From Steroidobacter gossypii (lineage in GTDB: Bacteria > Pseudomonadota > Gammaproteobacteria > Steroidobacterales > Steroidobacteraceae), in NCBI RefSeq assembly GCF_016801985.1, contig NZ_JAEVLS010000002.1, positions 1,483,276 to 1,547,275 of the forward strand: a stretch of DNA of 64,000 bases, given 5' to 3'. Positions 1 through 8,835 of the stretch are shown here, in pieces. The notes below the pieces were generated by a model. The model was given only the letters and a program-made list of their open reading frames with translations. It was not told the origin of the DNA and did no database searches. The position numbers and the translations under genes are program-made. Numbering within the stretch: the stretch's first letter is position 1; each line of letters begins with the position of its first letter.

Positions 1-9
1 GCATGCGTT

Positions 10-2456
10 TCACGGTCCACCATTGCCATCCATGAACCGGGACAGCCACGCGCCCGGATCCGATCCGAACTGCTCGATCAGCCGATGCAGTCGATCGATC
101 CCTTCGCGCCGGGCCGAGATCACCGAGAGCTCCGCGGCGAATCCGCGAAGGTCGAGCTCGCACAGCACGCTTGCGTGCCCCTGCTTCACCAGGAACATGC
201 GCGAGCCCGGCTCGATCTGCTCCTTGATCAGCGTGAACTCGCGCTCGGTGAGGCCGAACCCCTCGATGTAGTCGTCGCTGGCGGCGTTCGGGTTCGGGAA
301 GAAGATCTTGGTCGCGGTCTGCTCGACCAGCGTGCGCGCGATGGGACTTGCGAGCACCGAGCGTGCGGTCTGGGTCGCCATGCACAGCGCTCCATTGAGC
401 TTGCGCCACGTCTTGGGCGCGTTGTCCGCAAAGCTCTGAAAGTCAGGATCGGCAAGCGCGTTCGAGAACTCATCCACCCAGCACACGAGCCTGCGTCCAT
501 CGACCAGGCGCTCCACCAGATGGAAGAGATACCGGTTCACCGGTCCGCGCAGCACCTCGTGCGCAAGAAAGTGCGTCACGTCGAAGCCCACGATGGCATG
601 CCGGCCCAGTCGGGGGATGATCGCGTCCGTCTCGTTGTCGAACGCCCACGCGTACTCGCCCTGCGTCGCCTGACACCATCGCGACAGGCGCGCATAGACG
701 CCATCGCGTCGCGTGGAGTCCGTGAACTCGATCAGTCGTGACAGCCGGCGCGCCTCGGGCGCAAGCGCAAGCGTGCCACGCAGCGCCTGCTCGAGATCGG
801 TATGCTCGTGGGCATCGAGCGGCGTGGCGCCTCGCACGAGCATGGACACCCAGCGTTTCAGGAACTCGATGTTCGCAGGCGAGGGATCCAGTTGCAGTGG
901 ATTGAAGCCGTCGGCTCGCCATTGCGAAGCGCGAGGTACTCCCCGTCCAGCGCGCGCACCAGAATCTCGAGGCCATAGTCCTTATCAAACACCACCTGCG
1001 TGACACCCTTTCGGTGGAGCATCGACACCAGAAAGCCGATGACCACGGTCTTGCCCGTGCCGGTCGGCCCGCAAATGAACGTGTGCCCCGTGTCCTTGCG
1101 GCTGCCGCCATCGGGCTCGCGCGGATCCGAGGCATGCAGATTGAAGTAGTACGGCGAGCGTGCGCTCGTGATGAGCAGCGTCAGCGCCTCCCCCCAATGA
1201 TTGCCGGTCGCCCGTCCGACCGGATGGTTGTGCAGCGGCGCCATCGCGGCGAAGTTGCGCGAGGTGATCGGCGCCTTTCGGGGGCGCAGGGCGAAGTTCG
1301 CCGGCAGCTGCGCCCAGAACGCCGCCTCGAGCGCCAGATCCTCCCGCGCCACGGTCATGCCGCAGTCCGCAAGCAGCGTACGCGCGAGCGCAATGTGATC
1401 GTTCAGCTGTTTCATGGCCGTCGAGGCATCGCCGGCATGCGCCGGGATCGCCTCGGTGAGCACCTGCAGGCTCAGGTGATGATCGCCCATCACGAACTCG
1501 TTCGCCGTCAGCGCATCGAGCGCATCCTTCAACGCCTCGGATTGTGAGATGGCGAAGTCGCCCGCGTTCGACATCCGGTGATACTGTCGCTGCAGTAGCC
1601 CCTGGCCGGTCGCCTTCGTGAGGAACGTGAAGGACTGCGTGAGCACGAACTCAAACGGCGCGGTCAGCAGCGCGTTGTACATCCCGACGGTGGTCGGCGT
1701 CGGATACTCTTTGATGCCGAGCATCGCGCCGAAGCGCGTCTGCGTGGGCGAGCGATACTCAATGGTCTCCGAGCCGAAGAGCGGCCGGCCGGTCGCGAGC
1801 ACGTCGCGAATCGGCGCGCGAGGCAGCGGCCTCATCTGTCGCTCCGCGTTCATCAGCATCGACAGGAACTCGACCGGCGCCGAGAAATCCCGCTCGCCCC
1901 GGCGCTCGATGCCGAGTCGCTCCGGCTCATACCGCTCGAGCGCGGCGATCAGCGTCTGCGCGAGCTTCTCGCACGCATCGAGCGCATCGTCGAGATCGAC
2001 CACCGCGGCTCGATCGGCCCTCTGCATTCGTAACAGCGTGCCCAGCGCGCCCGTGGCAGCGCCGACGAACGGCCGGTAGACGATCGAGAGATACAACTCG
2101 TTCAACATCAGCGTCTGGCCGGCGAGGCGTTGCATGTACTTCTGATGAAGCGCGCCCGCAAAGCCTTCCGGCGCATCGCCCGGCAAAGCCACCCGCTCCC
2201 GCCGCCGCACGAGGTGCGTCCAGAGACTCACGTGGGCGCTCGCGACGTTCCGCCAGGTCACATTGAGGCGCTCATGCCAGTTATTCAGGTCATCATCGTC
2301 CGCCGTCTCGAACGCAAGGCCCTGCAGACGAAACACCTGCAGATAATCTCCCGCCTCGGTGTTCACGATGTGAGGCGACACATGGCGCGAGTAAGGCACG
2401 TGGTGGGAAGCCGGCAGCTCCACTTTCGCAAGGCTCAAGCGATGTTGGTCTCTCAT
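10..2456 (-). pseudogene. virB4: VirB4/TrbE-type conjugation ATPase, frameshifted
   Basis: This is the VirB4-family AAA+ ATPase that energises pilus assembly and substrate transfer in a type IV secretion system at the inner membrane. The N-terminal part (2456 down to about 912) carries the Walker A motif CGPTGTGKT; the C-terminal part (849 down to 10) carries VCWVDEF (Walker B) and the family tail. The two parts lie in different frames. Near 909-912 one G appears to be missing: adding it gives GEPTGFNPLQLD, the usual VirB4 continuation, and a protein of about 815 residues, normal for the family. The start is the ATG at 2456, which overlaps the virB3 stop as ATGA, so translation is coupled. 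The defect is either a real inactivating mutation or a base-calling error. Confidence 0.85.
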
Positions 2457-2842
2457 CGCGGCGGTCTCCTCAGCCCGTGCGCCACGATCGGCTCCATCGA
2501 CCGCCGCCGTACTCCGGCGCGATTCGGAAGGTCGATGCGAAGCGGCGAGTAGCTCGAGGCGGACCAGTGCCGCAGCGTGGTGAACGCTGCGAGTACGCGT
2601 GTTCTCGCCGCCAGGATGAGCAACGAGAAGATCCGCGGATCGCGCGCGCACAGCAGTGCGCACAGCCCATGGATTGGCGCCGCGATCAGCAGCATCACGA
2701 GGTTCTTGGTGAGGATGAAGGCCTGCATGGTGATGATGAGATTCATCAGAAGCGCCTCGTACGCCACTCCCCACCGCGTGGGCGGCCGCGTGACCGCCAC
2801 GAACAGCACATCGGCCACCAGTCCTTCGTTACGTCCGCTCAT
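2453..2842 (-). CDS. virB3: VirB3-type T4SS inner-membrane protein
   Basis: A 129-residue protein with the VirB3/TrbD layout: a short cytoplasmic N-terminus (ADVLFVAVTRPPTRWGV), two adjacent hydrophobic segments at about residues 30-65, then a basic tail. VirB3 works with VirB4 and VirB6 at the inner membrane during pilus biogenesis. It begins 12 bp after the virB2 stop and overlaps the virB4 start by four bases, so virB2-virB3-virB4 form one operon. The last 30 residues are arginine-rich and unlike typical VirB3. Confidence 0.8.
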   Translation of the reverse strand: MSGRNEGLVADVLFVAVTRPPTRWGVAYEALLMNLIITMQAFILTKNLVMLLIAAPIHGLCALLCARDPRIFSLLILAARTRVLAAFTTLRHWSASSYSPLRIDLPNRAGVRRRSMEPIVAHGLRRPPR

Positions 2843-2854
2843 TGCTGCCTCATC

Positions 2855-3160
2855 TCACACGCCAAAGATTCCACGCATCCAGGTGACGAGCTGGGGCGCA
2901 CCGAAGATCAGCGCGATCCCCACGATGCACCCGACGGCAAGCCCCCAGCTGATCCGACCCACGAGCGCTGCGATGCCCAGGCCGATGATGAAGAGCGCTG
3001 CGATCGGCATCGCAATCCCGAGCGCCCAGGTGAGCAGTGAGTCCGCGCCGGTATCAAAGGGCGAGGTCTGCGCGTGCGCCACGAGCGGCGCCGCTTGCAA
3101 CACCAGGAGTCCGATCGCGATCCGCCGCGTGCCCGCATTGCCTGCCTGTGACTGCCGCAC
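2855..3160 (-). CDS. virB2: VirB2-type conjugative pilin
   Basis: A 101-residue prepilin. It has a signal peptide ending VAHA followed by QTSPF, then two hydrophobic helices (ALGIAMPIAALFIIGLG and GLAVGCIVGIALIFGA) separated by a short polar loop, which is the VirB2/TrbC topology. The mature subunit would be about 70 residues and polymerise into the conjugative pilus. I chose the GTG at 3160 because AAGGGGA lies six bases upstream. It is the first gene of the virB2-3-4 operon, and a perfect palindrome lies about 65 bp upstream. Confidence 0.82.
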   Translation of the reverse strand: MRQSQAGNAGTRRIAIGLLVLQAAPLVAHAQTSPFDTGADSLLTWALGIAMPIAALFIIGLGIAALVGRISWGLAVGCIVGIALIFGAPQLVTWMRGIFGV

Positions 3161-3224
3161 GATGTGTCCCCTTCCTTAGGTCCTGTGCGTCATCTCAGCA
3201 GCATCGATCATGTCTTTGCAGGGT

Positions 3225-3252
3225 GGGTTTCGCCGAATGATCGGCGAAACCC
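3225..3252. promoter_or_regulatory. Perfect palindrome upstream of virB2, candidate operator
   Basis: Two 12-bp arms, GGGTTTCGCCGA and TCGGCGAAACCC, flank the 4-bp centre ATGA with no mismatch. No T-run follows on either strand, so it is not an obvious terminator. A near-copy with the same left arm and the same 4-bp centre length lies at 4176-4203, beside the flhD-like/flhC-like regulator pair. Recurrence next to the regulators and ahead of the transfer operon suggests a regulator-binding site. The rest of 3161-3509 shows nothing I recognise. Confidence 0.55.
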
Positions 3253-3509
3253 GGGGTACAAAATCACCAGCGTTCGCGCTTGGCGCCCGTGACCGCTCGT
3301 CGACAACGCGCATTGCGCGCGTGCTCGCGAAGCGCGGCTGATCGCCGCACCGTTCGACACCGCCTCGTTGAGTTGGAAACGTCCCCGAGATGTCACCGGA
3401 TGACCAGAGCGCAGCAGCCGTGAACGTTGGTTTGTTCCGAAGCTGTATGACGGTGTGAGCGACCCGTCGTCGCGCACCGTTGTTCCGTTCGAGTGGAACG
3501 GGTGGGGTT

Positions 3510-4112
3510 CTAGAAGAGGCTTTGCTGTCGGATCTCCGATAGCGTCTCCACCGTCGGAACTTCCAGAATCGGTTTGCTACCCGAGATCTTCAGATGCATT
3601 CGCCAATATGAAGGAAGATCGTCGAATCGCAATCTCAGGTGACGATGATGTTGATCGGCCAGCTGCTCGATCTGCGCCGGATCGAGCGATGACACGACGC
3701 GCGTCACCGCCGGCACCATTCCGCAGAGTATCGAGGCCAAGCCGTGATCCGCGCGCGCAATGATCCAGGCCAATGTGATCGTCTCGCGCATCAGTTCGGC
3801 GGCGACTCTGGGCGAGAAGTAGCCTTGCGCGCCTGGCTTTCGTTCGAGCGGTCGTCGCTCGCACGCCCAGCGCCACCACATGGCGTCCGAGAAGCGGACA
3901 TCGAGCAGCAGGACGGGCTGGTTGGCGGCGCGCTCGCGCGCCGAGCGGTCGAGACCGCGCCAGAGCGCAAGATTCCTCGAGATGGCGGGCGGCGCTGGCG
4001 CGGCATCGGATCTTGCAAGCTGCGCCATGAGTTCCAGACCTCTGCAGTTCAATGCGCGGATCAGTCCGAGCAGGTGTCGGAGCTCTGCCCGATGTCCATC
4101 CTGATTAGACAT
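3510..4112 (-). CDS. FlhD-like subunit of a transfer-gene activator
   Basis: Residues about 105-165 of this roughly 200-residue protein resemble FlhD: an AWIIARADHGLASILCG helix, then LDPAQIEQLA and the LRLRFDD ending, matching the FlhD order of helices and its TLPQMVKLA / CHFRF signatures. FlhD pairs with FlhC as a heteromeric transcription activator; in SXT/IncC elements such pairs (SetDC, AcaDC) switch on conjugation genes. An N-terminal extension of about 100 residues is not typical of FlhD. The open frame reaches a GTG at 4205, but that would place the palindrome at 4176-4203 inside the gene, so I prefer the ATG at 4112. It is divergent from the FlhC-like gene. Confidence 0.55.
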   Translation of the reverse strand: MSNQDGHRAELRHLLGLIRALNCRGLELMAQLARSDAAPAPPAISRNLALWRGLDRSARERAANQPVLLLDVRFSDAMWWRWACERRPLERKPGAQGYFSPRVAAELMRETITLAWIIARADHGLASILCGMVPAVTRVVSSLDPAQIEQLADQHHRHLRLRFDDLPSYWRMHLKISGSKPILEVPTVETLSEIRQQSLF

Positions 4113-4175
4113 GTGAGTCGACCGGTTGCCATCCAAGCCTTCATTGTTGACACATCCACCCTGATTTTGTTTCCT

Positions 4176-4203
4176 GGGTTTCGCCGATCGTTCGGCGATA
4201 TCC
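4176..4203. promoter_or_regulatory. Imperfect copy of the palindromic operator between divergent regulators
   Basis: The left arm GGGTTTCGCCGA is identical to that at 3225-3236. A 4-bp centre (TCGT) follows, then TCGGCGATATCC, which differs from the perfect arm at two positions. It lies between the flhD-like start at 4112 and the flhC-like start at 4276, where autoregulation of both genes would be expected. Confidence 0.5.
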
Positions 4204-4275
4204 ACTCTTCCCTAATTTGCGATTTTGGTGTAGCAGTGATGGCGACGAGGTACTTGCCGCTCAAGGACGCGGAAG

Positions 4276-4962
4276 ATGAACAAGGACACCGTGGACAGCC
4301 GCATGGAACGCGAGCTGCGTCGACGTCATCTGGCGATGAGACTGATCCGCCATCAGGCGCGCACGCACACCATCCAAGAGTTCACAGGTCTCACTCGTCA
4401 TCAGCAGGCCACATTGAGGCGCCAGGCCGGCATCCCGACCGATAGCCGCATCCGGGGACCTGCGCCTACGTCCTTCGAAGACTTCTTCACCTCCGCAAGA
4501 ACGCAGAATGAGAGCGCGGTGTTGGCGCTCCTATATCGCGCGCTCGGCCCGTCGAAATTTGTCAGGCGCCATGGCGGCTGGGAGGCGGCGGTCGAGCGCG
4601 GCGAGCAATTGTGCGATGTCTACGAGACCTGGCGAGCCTTCTTCCCGAGTTCACGCTTCGAGTTTGATCGGCTCATCCTGCTGGGTGAAGGGCTCGCTCG
4701 CGGTCAAGAGATCTCCTTCGCCAGTTGCCGCAGTTGTCATGCGCTGCTGCTGATCGATCTGCTGGGTCCCAATCGGAGGCTCTGCGTTCACTGCTCGCGC
4801 GCCCGACGCGAGGAGCACGCTCGGCGGACGAATGGAAGACGACCTCGGCAGGCGAAAGAGATCGATCTCGCCCTCTACGGCCTTCAGCTCGTCGGTGGAA
4901 AGATCCTGCGCGAGCGCAATGGCATCTACACGCTCGTGGACGACGACCCTGCGCCTGCCTGA
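4276..4962 (+). CDS. FlhC-like subunit of a transfer-gene activator
   Basis: A 228-residue protein with the FlhC plan. An N-terminal helical region (MRLIRHQARTHTIQEFTGL) resembles the FlhC DNA-binding part. A central helix (RFEFDRLILLGEGLARGQ) precedes a four-cysteine zinc site, CRSC...CVHC, at about residues 152-178, matching the C-x2-C...C-x2-C site of FlhC. With the divergent FlhD-like protein it probably forms a SetDC/AcaDC-type activator of the transfer genes. Its position between the virB operon and eexN fits that role. It ends 12 bp before the convergent eexN stop. Confidence 0.7.
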   Translation: MNKDTVDSRMERELRRRHLAMRLIRHQARTHTIQEFTGLTRHQQATLRRQAGIPTDSRIRGPAPTSFEDFFTSARTQNESAVLALLYRALGPSKFVRRHGGWEAAVERGEQLCDVYETWRAFFPSSRFEFDRLILLGEGLARGQEISFASCRSCHALLLIDLLGPNRRLCVHCSRARREEHARRTNGRRPRQAKEIDLALYGLQLVGGKILRERNGIYTLVDDDPAPA

Positions 4963-4974
4963 GATACGGTGGGT

Positions 4975-5268
4975 CTATTCCTGGCTCGATGGTCCTTCGG
5001 TCGATGCAGGAGAATTTAATCCCACCGGAGGCCGATCCCGTAGCGATCCCCAACTATCTTTGGACGCAGCTGCCCTTGCGTTGATGCAATCGGGATCGTT
5101 GCGGAGTTCACCCGGATTGTTGGCGCACTCCTCGACCTTCTTGTTCATGAGATCCCGATCGGCGAGGTACTGCTCCACCGTGTACTGAGCCTTCTTGGGC
5201 TCGTGCGAGCAGCCGGTTGCGCCGATCGCGATCCCCGCGATGATAGATGCGAGCACCGTCAGCTTCAT
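4975..5268 (-). CDS. eexN: EexN-family entry-exclusion lipoprotein
   Basis: A 97-residue lipoprotein. The signal peptide MKLTVLASIIAGIAIGATGC ends in a lipobox with the lipidated Cys at position 20. The mature part has the EexN pattern: YTVEQYLADR, then EECANNPGELRNDPDCINA with the conserved cysteine pair. EexN proteins block redundant entry of the same conjugative element into a cell that already carries it. GGAG lies seven bases upstream of the ATG. The C-terminal tail after residue 75 is polar and low-complexity. Confidence 0.85.
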   Translation of the reverse strand: MKLTVLASIIAGIAIGATGCSHEPKKAQYTVEQYLADRDLMNKKVEECANNPGELRNDPDCINARAAASKDSWGSLRDRPPVGLNSPASTEGPSSQE

Positions 5269-5602
5269 ATACTACTCCGTGTATTTGCGAGCTTCATAAA
5301 CATCATAGCACTTCACTCGTACGGCACGGTTAAGCGACTTCCGAACTGTACGACGATGCGTGGGCCGGCCGTCCTTTGTGTCTGCGGTGTCTCGCCTATC
5401 GGGTGCGTCTCTTGACGAAACCCGCGGGGGATTTCATTGTGAACATGCAGAGAAGAGCTGGATCGATCCAGGCCCTCGCGTGCTCAGCGAGCGGACGCCG
5501 TTGATGTGGTCAGTGTCGGATGAGCGCGTGGCGTAAGGCGAAGATCGCACCCGTATCTCTTTGCTGAATGGAGTTCACGACCGCCAGAGTGTGCGTCGTC
5601 AT
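5269..5602. other. Intergenic stretch, nothing recognised
   Basis: No convincing coding frame, repeat or RNA structure is visible between the eexN start and the RES-toxin relic. The promoter of eexN should lie here, but no clear -35/-10 pair stands out. Confidence 0.3.
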
Positions 5603-5917
5603 TCACACCGCTGACAGCACTGTGATCGGGACTTGGTTGCCGACCTGCAGCGCCTCCTGGGGATAATGCGATCGATACAGGTTACCTTCGAGGAGATCAC
5701 GACGACGTGTGTCACCGTTTCGATGGCGTTCAGCACCGCGCGCTATCGCTGCGTCCGGTAAGGAGATCGAGAGCCCCGGCCAAGCGTTGCGAGGCATTGC
5801 CGTTGGTGAAAACACTCAGGAGTTGTGGTCACGTCCACGATCCACGACCGTCGCCTCGCGGTAAATCGTCAAACGACGATCCGGATACTTCCCGCACGTC
5901 AACCTCCACATTTCCAT
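5603..5917 (-). pseudogene. Decayed RES-domain toxin
   Basis: The relic starts five bases after the antitoxin stop with MEMWRLTCGKYPDRR, like the MxxWRI...YA opening of RES NAD-degrading toxins. It then breaks: another frame holds TNGNASQRLAGALDLL, where RES proteins have an A-S-x-A-x-L-E-x-L helix, and a third ends ALQVGNQVPITVLSAV. The central GGRWN region and the catalytic residues are missing. An intact RES toxin has about 150 residues; barely 100 codons remain. Gene order (antitoxin then toxin, tight spacing) supports the reading. Confidence 0.55.
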
Positions 5918-5922
5918 CGGTG

Positions 5923-6129
5923 TCAGTAGAGATCGCCATAGTCAATCCGGGTCAGCTCGTCTGTCACGAGCTCTGCCCCTGCATCAGTGGCAAGGAGCTC
6001 GAGAGGGACTTCGCCTTGCAAGGCAGGATTTTGCTTCTTCAGCCAGTCACGTGCTTTTTCTTTGGAATTGAATACCTGCACGGCCCGCGTTTGCTGCTCT
6101 TGGGGAGTCCGTCGAGTCTCAAAGTTCAT
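5923..6129 (-). CDS. MbcA/ParS/Xre-type antitoxin, toxin-binding domain only
   Basis: The 68-residue product contains the C-terminal DUF2384 domain of RES-Xre antitoxins: KARDWLKKQNPALQGEVPLELL, then TDAGAELVTDELTRIDYGDLY. Full-length antitoxins also carry an N-terminal helix-turn-helix and run to about 120-160 residues; that part is absent. GGAG lies about eight bases upstream of the ATG, so translation is possible. With its RES partner decayed it is either a leftover or could neutralise a related toxin elsewhere. Confidence 0.65.
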   Translation of the reverse strand: MNFETRRTPQEQQTRAVQVFNSKEKARDWLKKQNPALQGEVPLELLATDAGAELVTDELTRIDYGDLY

Positions 6130-6769
6130 TGAAGATTCTCCGCCGGTGCTCCCACCATCCGCTCACAGACCGCACGGGCTCGGTTTTTGAAACTAAAGTG
6201 CTGGGGCGAGCGCCTCAACATTCCCGAGCGTCGTTCAAAGGTTCCAGGACCTGCAAGGGACGTCACCATGTCTTCTGATCCGAACTGCCTTCACCAGGAC
6301 CTGAATGACGTTCCCTCGGCAGCCTCGACTAGACAGACCGCTGGGCGCATCCGAAGCGCATCAGTCGTGCTTCTGCCGCACATAAACGCGCATGACCGAT
6401 GTATGTTTGACAACTCAGGTGGAGGACACAAGGCCGTGCCGCCATATTGTCCACTTTAGTCAACCTGAACGTGATCTCCAGGAATCACAAGAACATTCAT
6501 GAGACGGCTGCACAGGCAGCTCGCAAGAATGGGCGAACGAGCGAATGCGGCCGGCTGCTCGCGGAAGAGAACGCCTTCCGCAGGCGGAACGTTTGACCCC
6601 TGGTCGAGTTCGTGCATCGAACTGCCGAAATCCATTGTCGAGCCGCTCGGCACCACGATCCCTGTCCTCAAAGAGACCCTCCACCTTCCCCCACATGCGC
6701 CTTCGAGGGATGGAGCGCACTCGTACGCTGACAGCTTCATGCCCGCTTCCTCGGATGTATCGCAATGTC
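6130..6769. other. Degenerate DNA without recognisable gene
   Basis: Overlapping short frames exist on both strands, but none shows a family signature, a good ribosome-binding site or sensible composition. It probably belongs to the decayed zone that continues to the right. Confidence 0.3.
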
Positions 6770-6980
6770 AGTGCCGCAGGGCGACTGCCACGTGCAGTTG
6801 CTCGCTGTCGTTTGCGAGCAGTCAACGAATCGTCGCGGCCGCTTTCTCCAGTGCCACGGCACCATCGGTCTTCCCGGCGGCGATGCCCCGAATGTGTATT
6901 CAACTGCTGACGCACTCGCAAGGCGCTTGCCGGAGACAAAGATGAAAGCGCTGGGCATCGCGATCCGGGCCGGGATAGCC
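6770..6980 (-). pseudogene. Fused tails of thermonuclease and HipB genes (relic)
   Basis: 6770-6895 is a diverged copy of the 3' end of the thermonuclease gene at 9500-9640; both encode the PW-x-WRKRPRRFVD tail. At about 6897 it passes directly into 6898-6980, a copy of the 3' end of the HipB gene at 11485-11568. In the parent locus these ends are about 1.8 kb apart with hipA between. The relic therefore looks like a second copy of the snase-hipA-hipB block that lost its middle. Confidence 0.6.
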
Positions 6981-7198
6981 CGTTGTGCCGAGGCCGAGGA
7001 AGCTGAGGTGGCCTCCCACATTGCCCTGATTGCATGCGCAGGCTTCAAGACGCTCGGACTCTTCTTTGGTGCGGACCGTGAGCCAATCGGCTCGCGTCGC
7101 TGAGGCCCGTCGTGACGGTGGAACTCGTGACCGGTGCGCAGGAGATCCGCCTTGCTGAACGAAGCGGCGGAATTGATTACTCGCTTGATTTCGAAAAT

Positions 7199-7245
7199 GT
7201 AACCTTCCTGCTACATATTTATAGAATATGTAGCAGGAAGGTTAC
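7199..7245. promoter_or_regulatory. Perfect 21-bp inverted repeat at the hipB start
   Basis: The left arm 7199-7219 (starts GTAACCTTCCTG) and right arm 7225-7245 (ends CAGGAAGGTTAC) are exact reverse complements around the 5-bp centre TATAG. The hipB ATG is at 7248. The right arm holds AGGAAGG, the only ribosome-binding site for hipB, so in RNA the hairpin would hide it. In DNA the repeat could be a HipB operator. Both uses are inferred. Confidence 0.7.
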
Positions 7246-7247
7246 AA

Positions 7248-7583
7248 ATGCCAACTCCACACCAACCTCCCGCCAGCGTGCGACGCGCAATTCGCAAGCT
7301 GGGGGCGGACATCCACGACGCGCGCCGCCGGCGCCGCCTGCCGATGGCGGTGGTGGCAGAGCGCGCCTTCACGTCTCGATCAACGCTGCAAAGGGTCGAG
7401 GCTGGCGATACCAGCGTCAGCCTCGGCATCTACGCGAGTGTCCTGCATGCCCTCGGCCTGCTCGAGGGCTTGAGTAACGCCGCCGGCATCGGCAATGAAC
7501 CAGTCGGCCAGGCGCTCGCCAGCGCCGCGTTGCCCAAGCACGCCCATCTCAAGAGATCGGATGGAAGCTCTCACGATGACTGA
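7248..7583 (+). CDS. hipB: HipB-like XRE antitoxin, copy 1
   Basis: A 111-residue protein with a helix-turn-helix at about residues 15-70 (LGADIHDARRRRRLPMAVVAERAF...STLQRVEAGDTSVSLG...VLHALGLLEGL), typical of HipB-type antitoxins and operator-binding repressors. AGGAAGG lies eight bases before the ATG, inside a perfect inverted repeat. The stop overlaps the hipA start by eight bases. Its partner hipA is broken, so this may now be an orphan repressor. Confidence 0.8.
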   Translation: MPTPHQPPASVRRAIRKLGADIHDARRRRRLPMAVVAERAFTSRSTLQRVEAGDTSVSLGIYASVLHALGLLEGLSNAAGIGNEPVGQALASAALPKHAHLKRSDGSSHDD

Positions 7584-8822
7584 CTTCGAGGTGCATATCG
7601 ATTTCAACGGCCGAACGCGCCCGGTTGGAATGCCGAGAAGCAATCGCGTCCGCGGCACCGAGACGACCCTGTTCGAATATGACCGAACCTGGCTCGAGGC
7701 CCCTGACCGATTCTCATTGGAACCCGCACTTGCCTTGACGCGCGGCGCCTTCGCCCCGCCTGTCGGGCGGGCAACTTTCGGTTCGATTGGCGACTCCGCA
7801 CCGGACACCTGGGGCCGTCGCCTCATGCAACGAGCGGAGCGCCGTCTGGCTGAACGCGAAGGCCGGGCAATTCGCACTCTCACAGAAAGCGACTATCTGC
7901 TAGGCGTCGCTGATGAGACACGATCGGGCGCGCTTTGATTCCGGAGATCCGGCGAAGAGATATTTCAGGCGCCGACTCGCACTGGCGTGCCCGCGCTGGT
8001 CGAGCTCGGCAGGCTGCTGCAGATTACCGAGCGAATTCTCCGTAATGAGGAAACTGACCAAGATCTGCAGCTCATTTTCGCGCCCGGCTCCTCATTGGGC
8101 GGCGCGCGCCCGAAAGCGTCGGCCATCGACCAACACGGCCACCTTGCCATTGCAAAGTGTCCGAAAGAGATCGACGAATACAGCATCGAAACATGGGAGG
8201 AGATCGCCCCGCGGCTGGCTCGACAGGCCGGCATCGCGACCCCGCAGCATGCTTTGCTCCGCGTGGCCGGTAAGGCGGTCATGCTATCGCGACGCTTCGA
8301 TCGCCGCGGCATGCTCCGCATTCCTTTTCTGTCAACGATGGCATTGATGGGTGCCAGTGACGGAGAGCGTGGCAGCTATCCGGAAATCGTCGATGCGCTT
8401 GCCAATATGGCGCGCAGGGGCGAACGGACGCTCATGCTCTATATCGACGCGTCGTCTTCAACGTACTCATCTCGAATGTCGACGACCACCTGCGCAACCA
8501 CGGCCTGCTCTGGCACGGCCGCGCCGGATGGACACTCTCCCCCGCCTATGACCTCAATCCTGTCCCGACGGACCTGAAGGCGCGGGTGCTGACGACGAAC
8601 ATCGATCTCGATGAAGGCACTTGCTCGCTGGACCTGTTGGAGTCCGCCTCGCAGTTTTTCGGCCTCACGCTAGCGGGGGCGCGCGCCATCATCAAAGAGG
8701 TTGCGGCGGTGACCGCGACCTGGCGTGATACCGCGAGAGCCGTGGGCGCCCGACCAGCCGAGATCCACCGCATGGCGAGCGCTTTCGAGCATGACGATCT
8801 CAGGCGCGCGCTCACTCTGTGA
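7576..8822 (+). pseudogene. hipA: HipA-like kinase toxin, copy 1, stop codon plus frameshift
   Basis: HipA is a Ser/Thr kinase toxin that phosphorylates a translation factor or tRNA synthetase and induces dormancy. The frame opens at MTDFEVHIDF and runs to ADETRSGAL, where codon 121 (7936-7938) reads TGA instead of CGA. The same frame then continues with the ATP-binding segment PGSSLGGARPK and LSRRFDR. Between about 8405 and 8445 the frame shifts, and the catalytic part VLISNVDDHLRNHG and SPAYDLNPVP lie one frame away, ending at 8822. Restored length would be about 415 residues, normal for this family. Two independent lesions make inactivation very likely. Confidence 0.85.
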
Positions 8823-8835
8823 CGATACAGATGGC

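Noticed and set aside
470..1135. A 221-codon frame overlapping virB4.
   Set aside because: It is mostly an off-frame reading of virB4. It only helps to locate the frameshift.
3225..3252. The virB2 palindrome as a transcription terminator.
   Set aside because: No U-tract on either side, and a copy lies between divergent regulator genes where a terminator makes no sense.
6460..7035. A 191-codon minus-strand frame.
   Set aside because: Arginine-rich off-frame reading of decayed DNA; the overlapping frame matches the thermonuclease tail.
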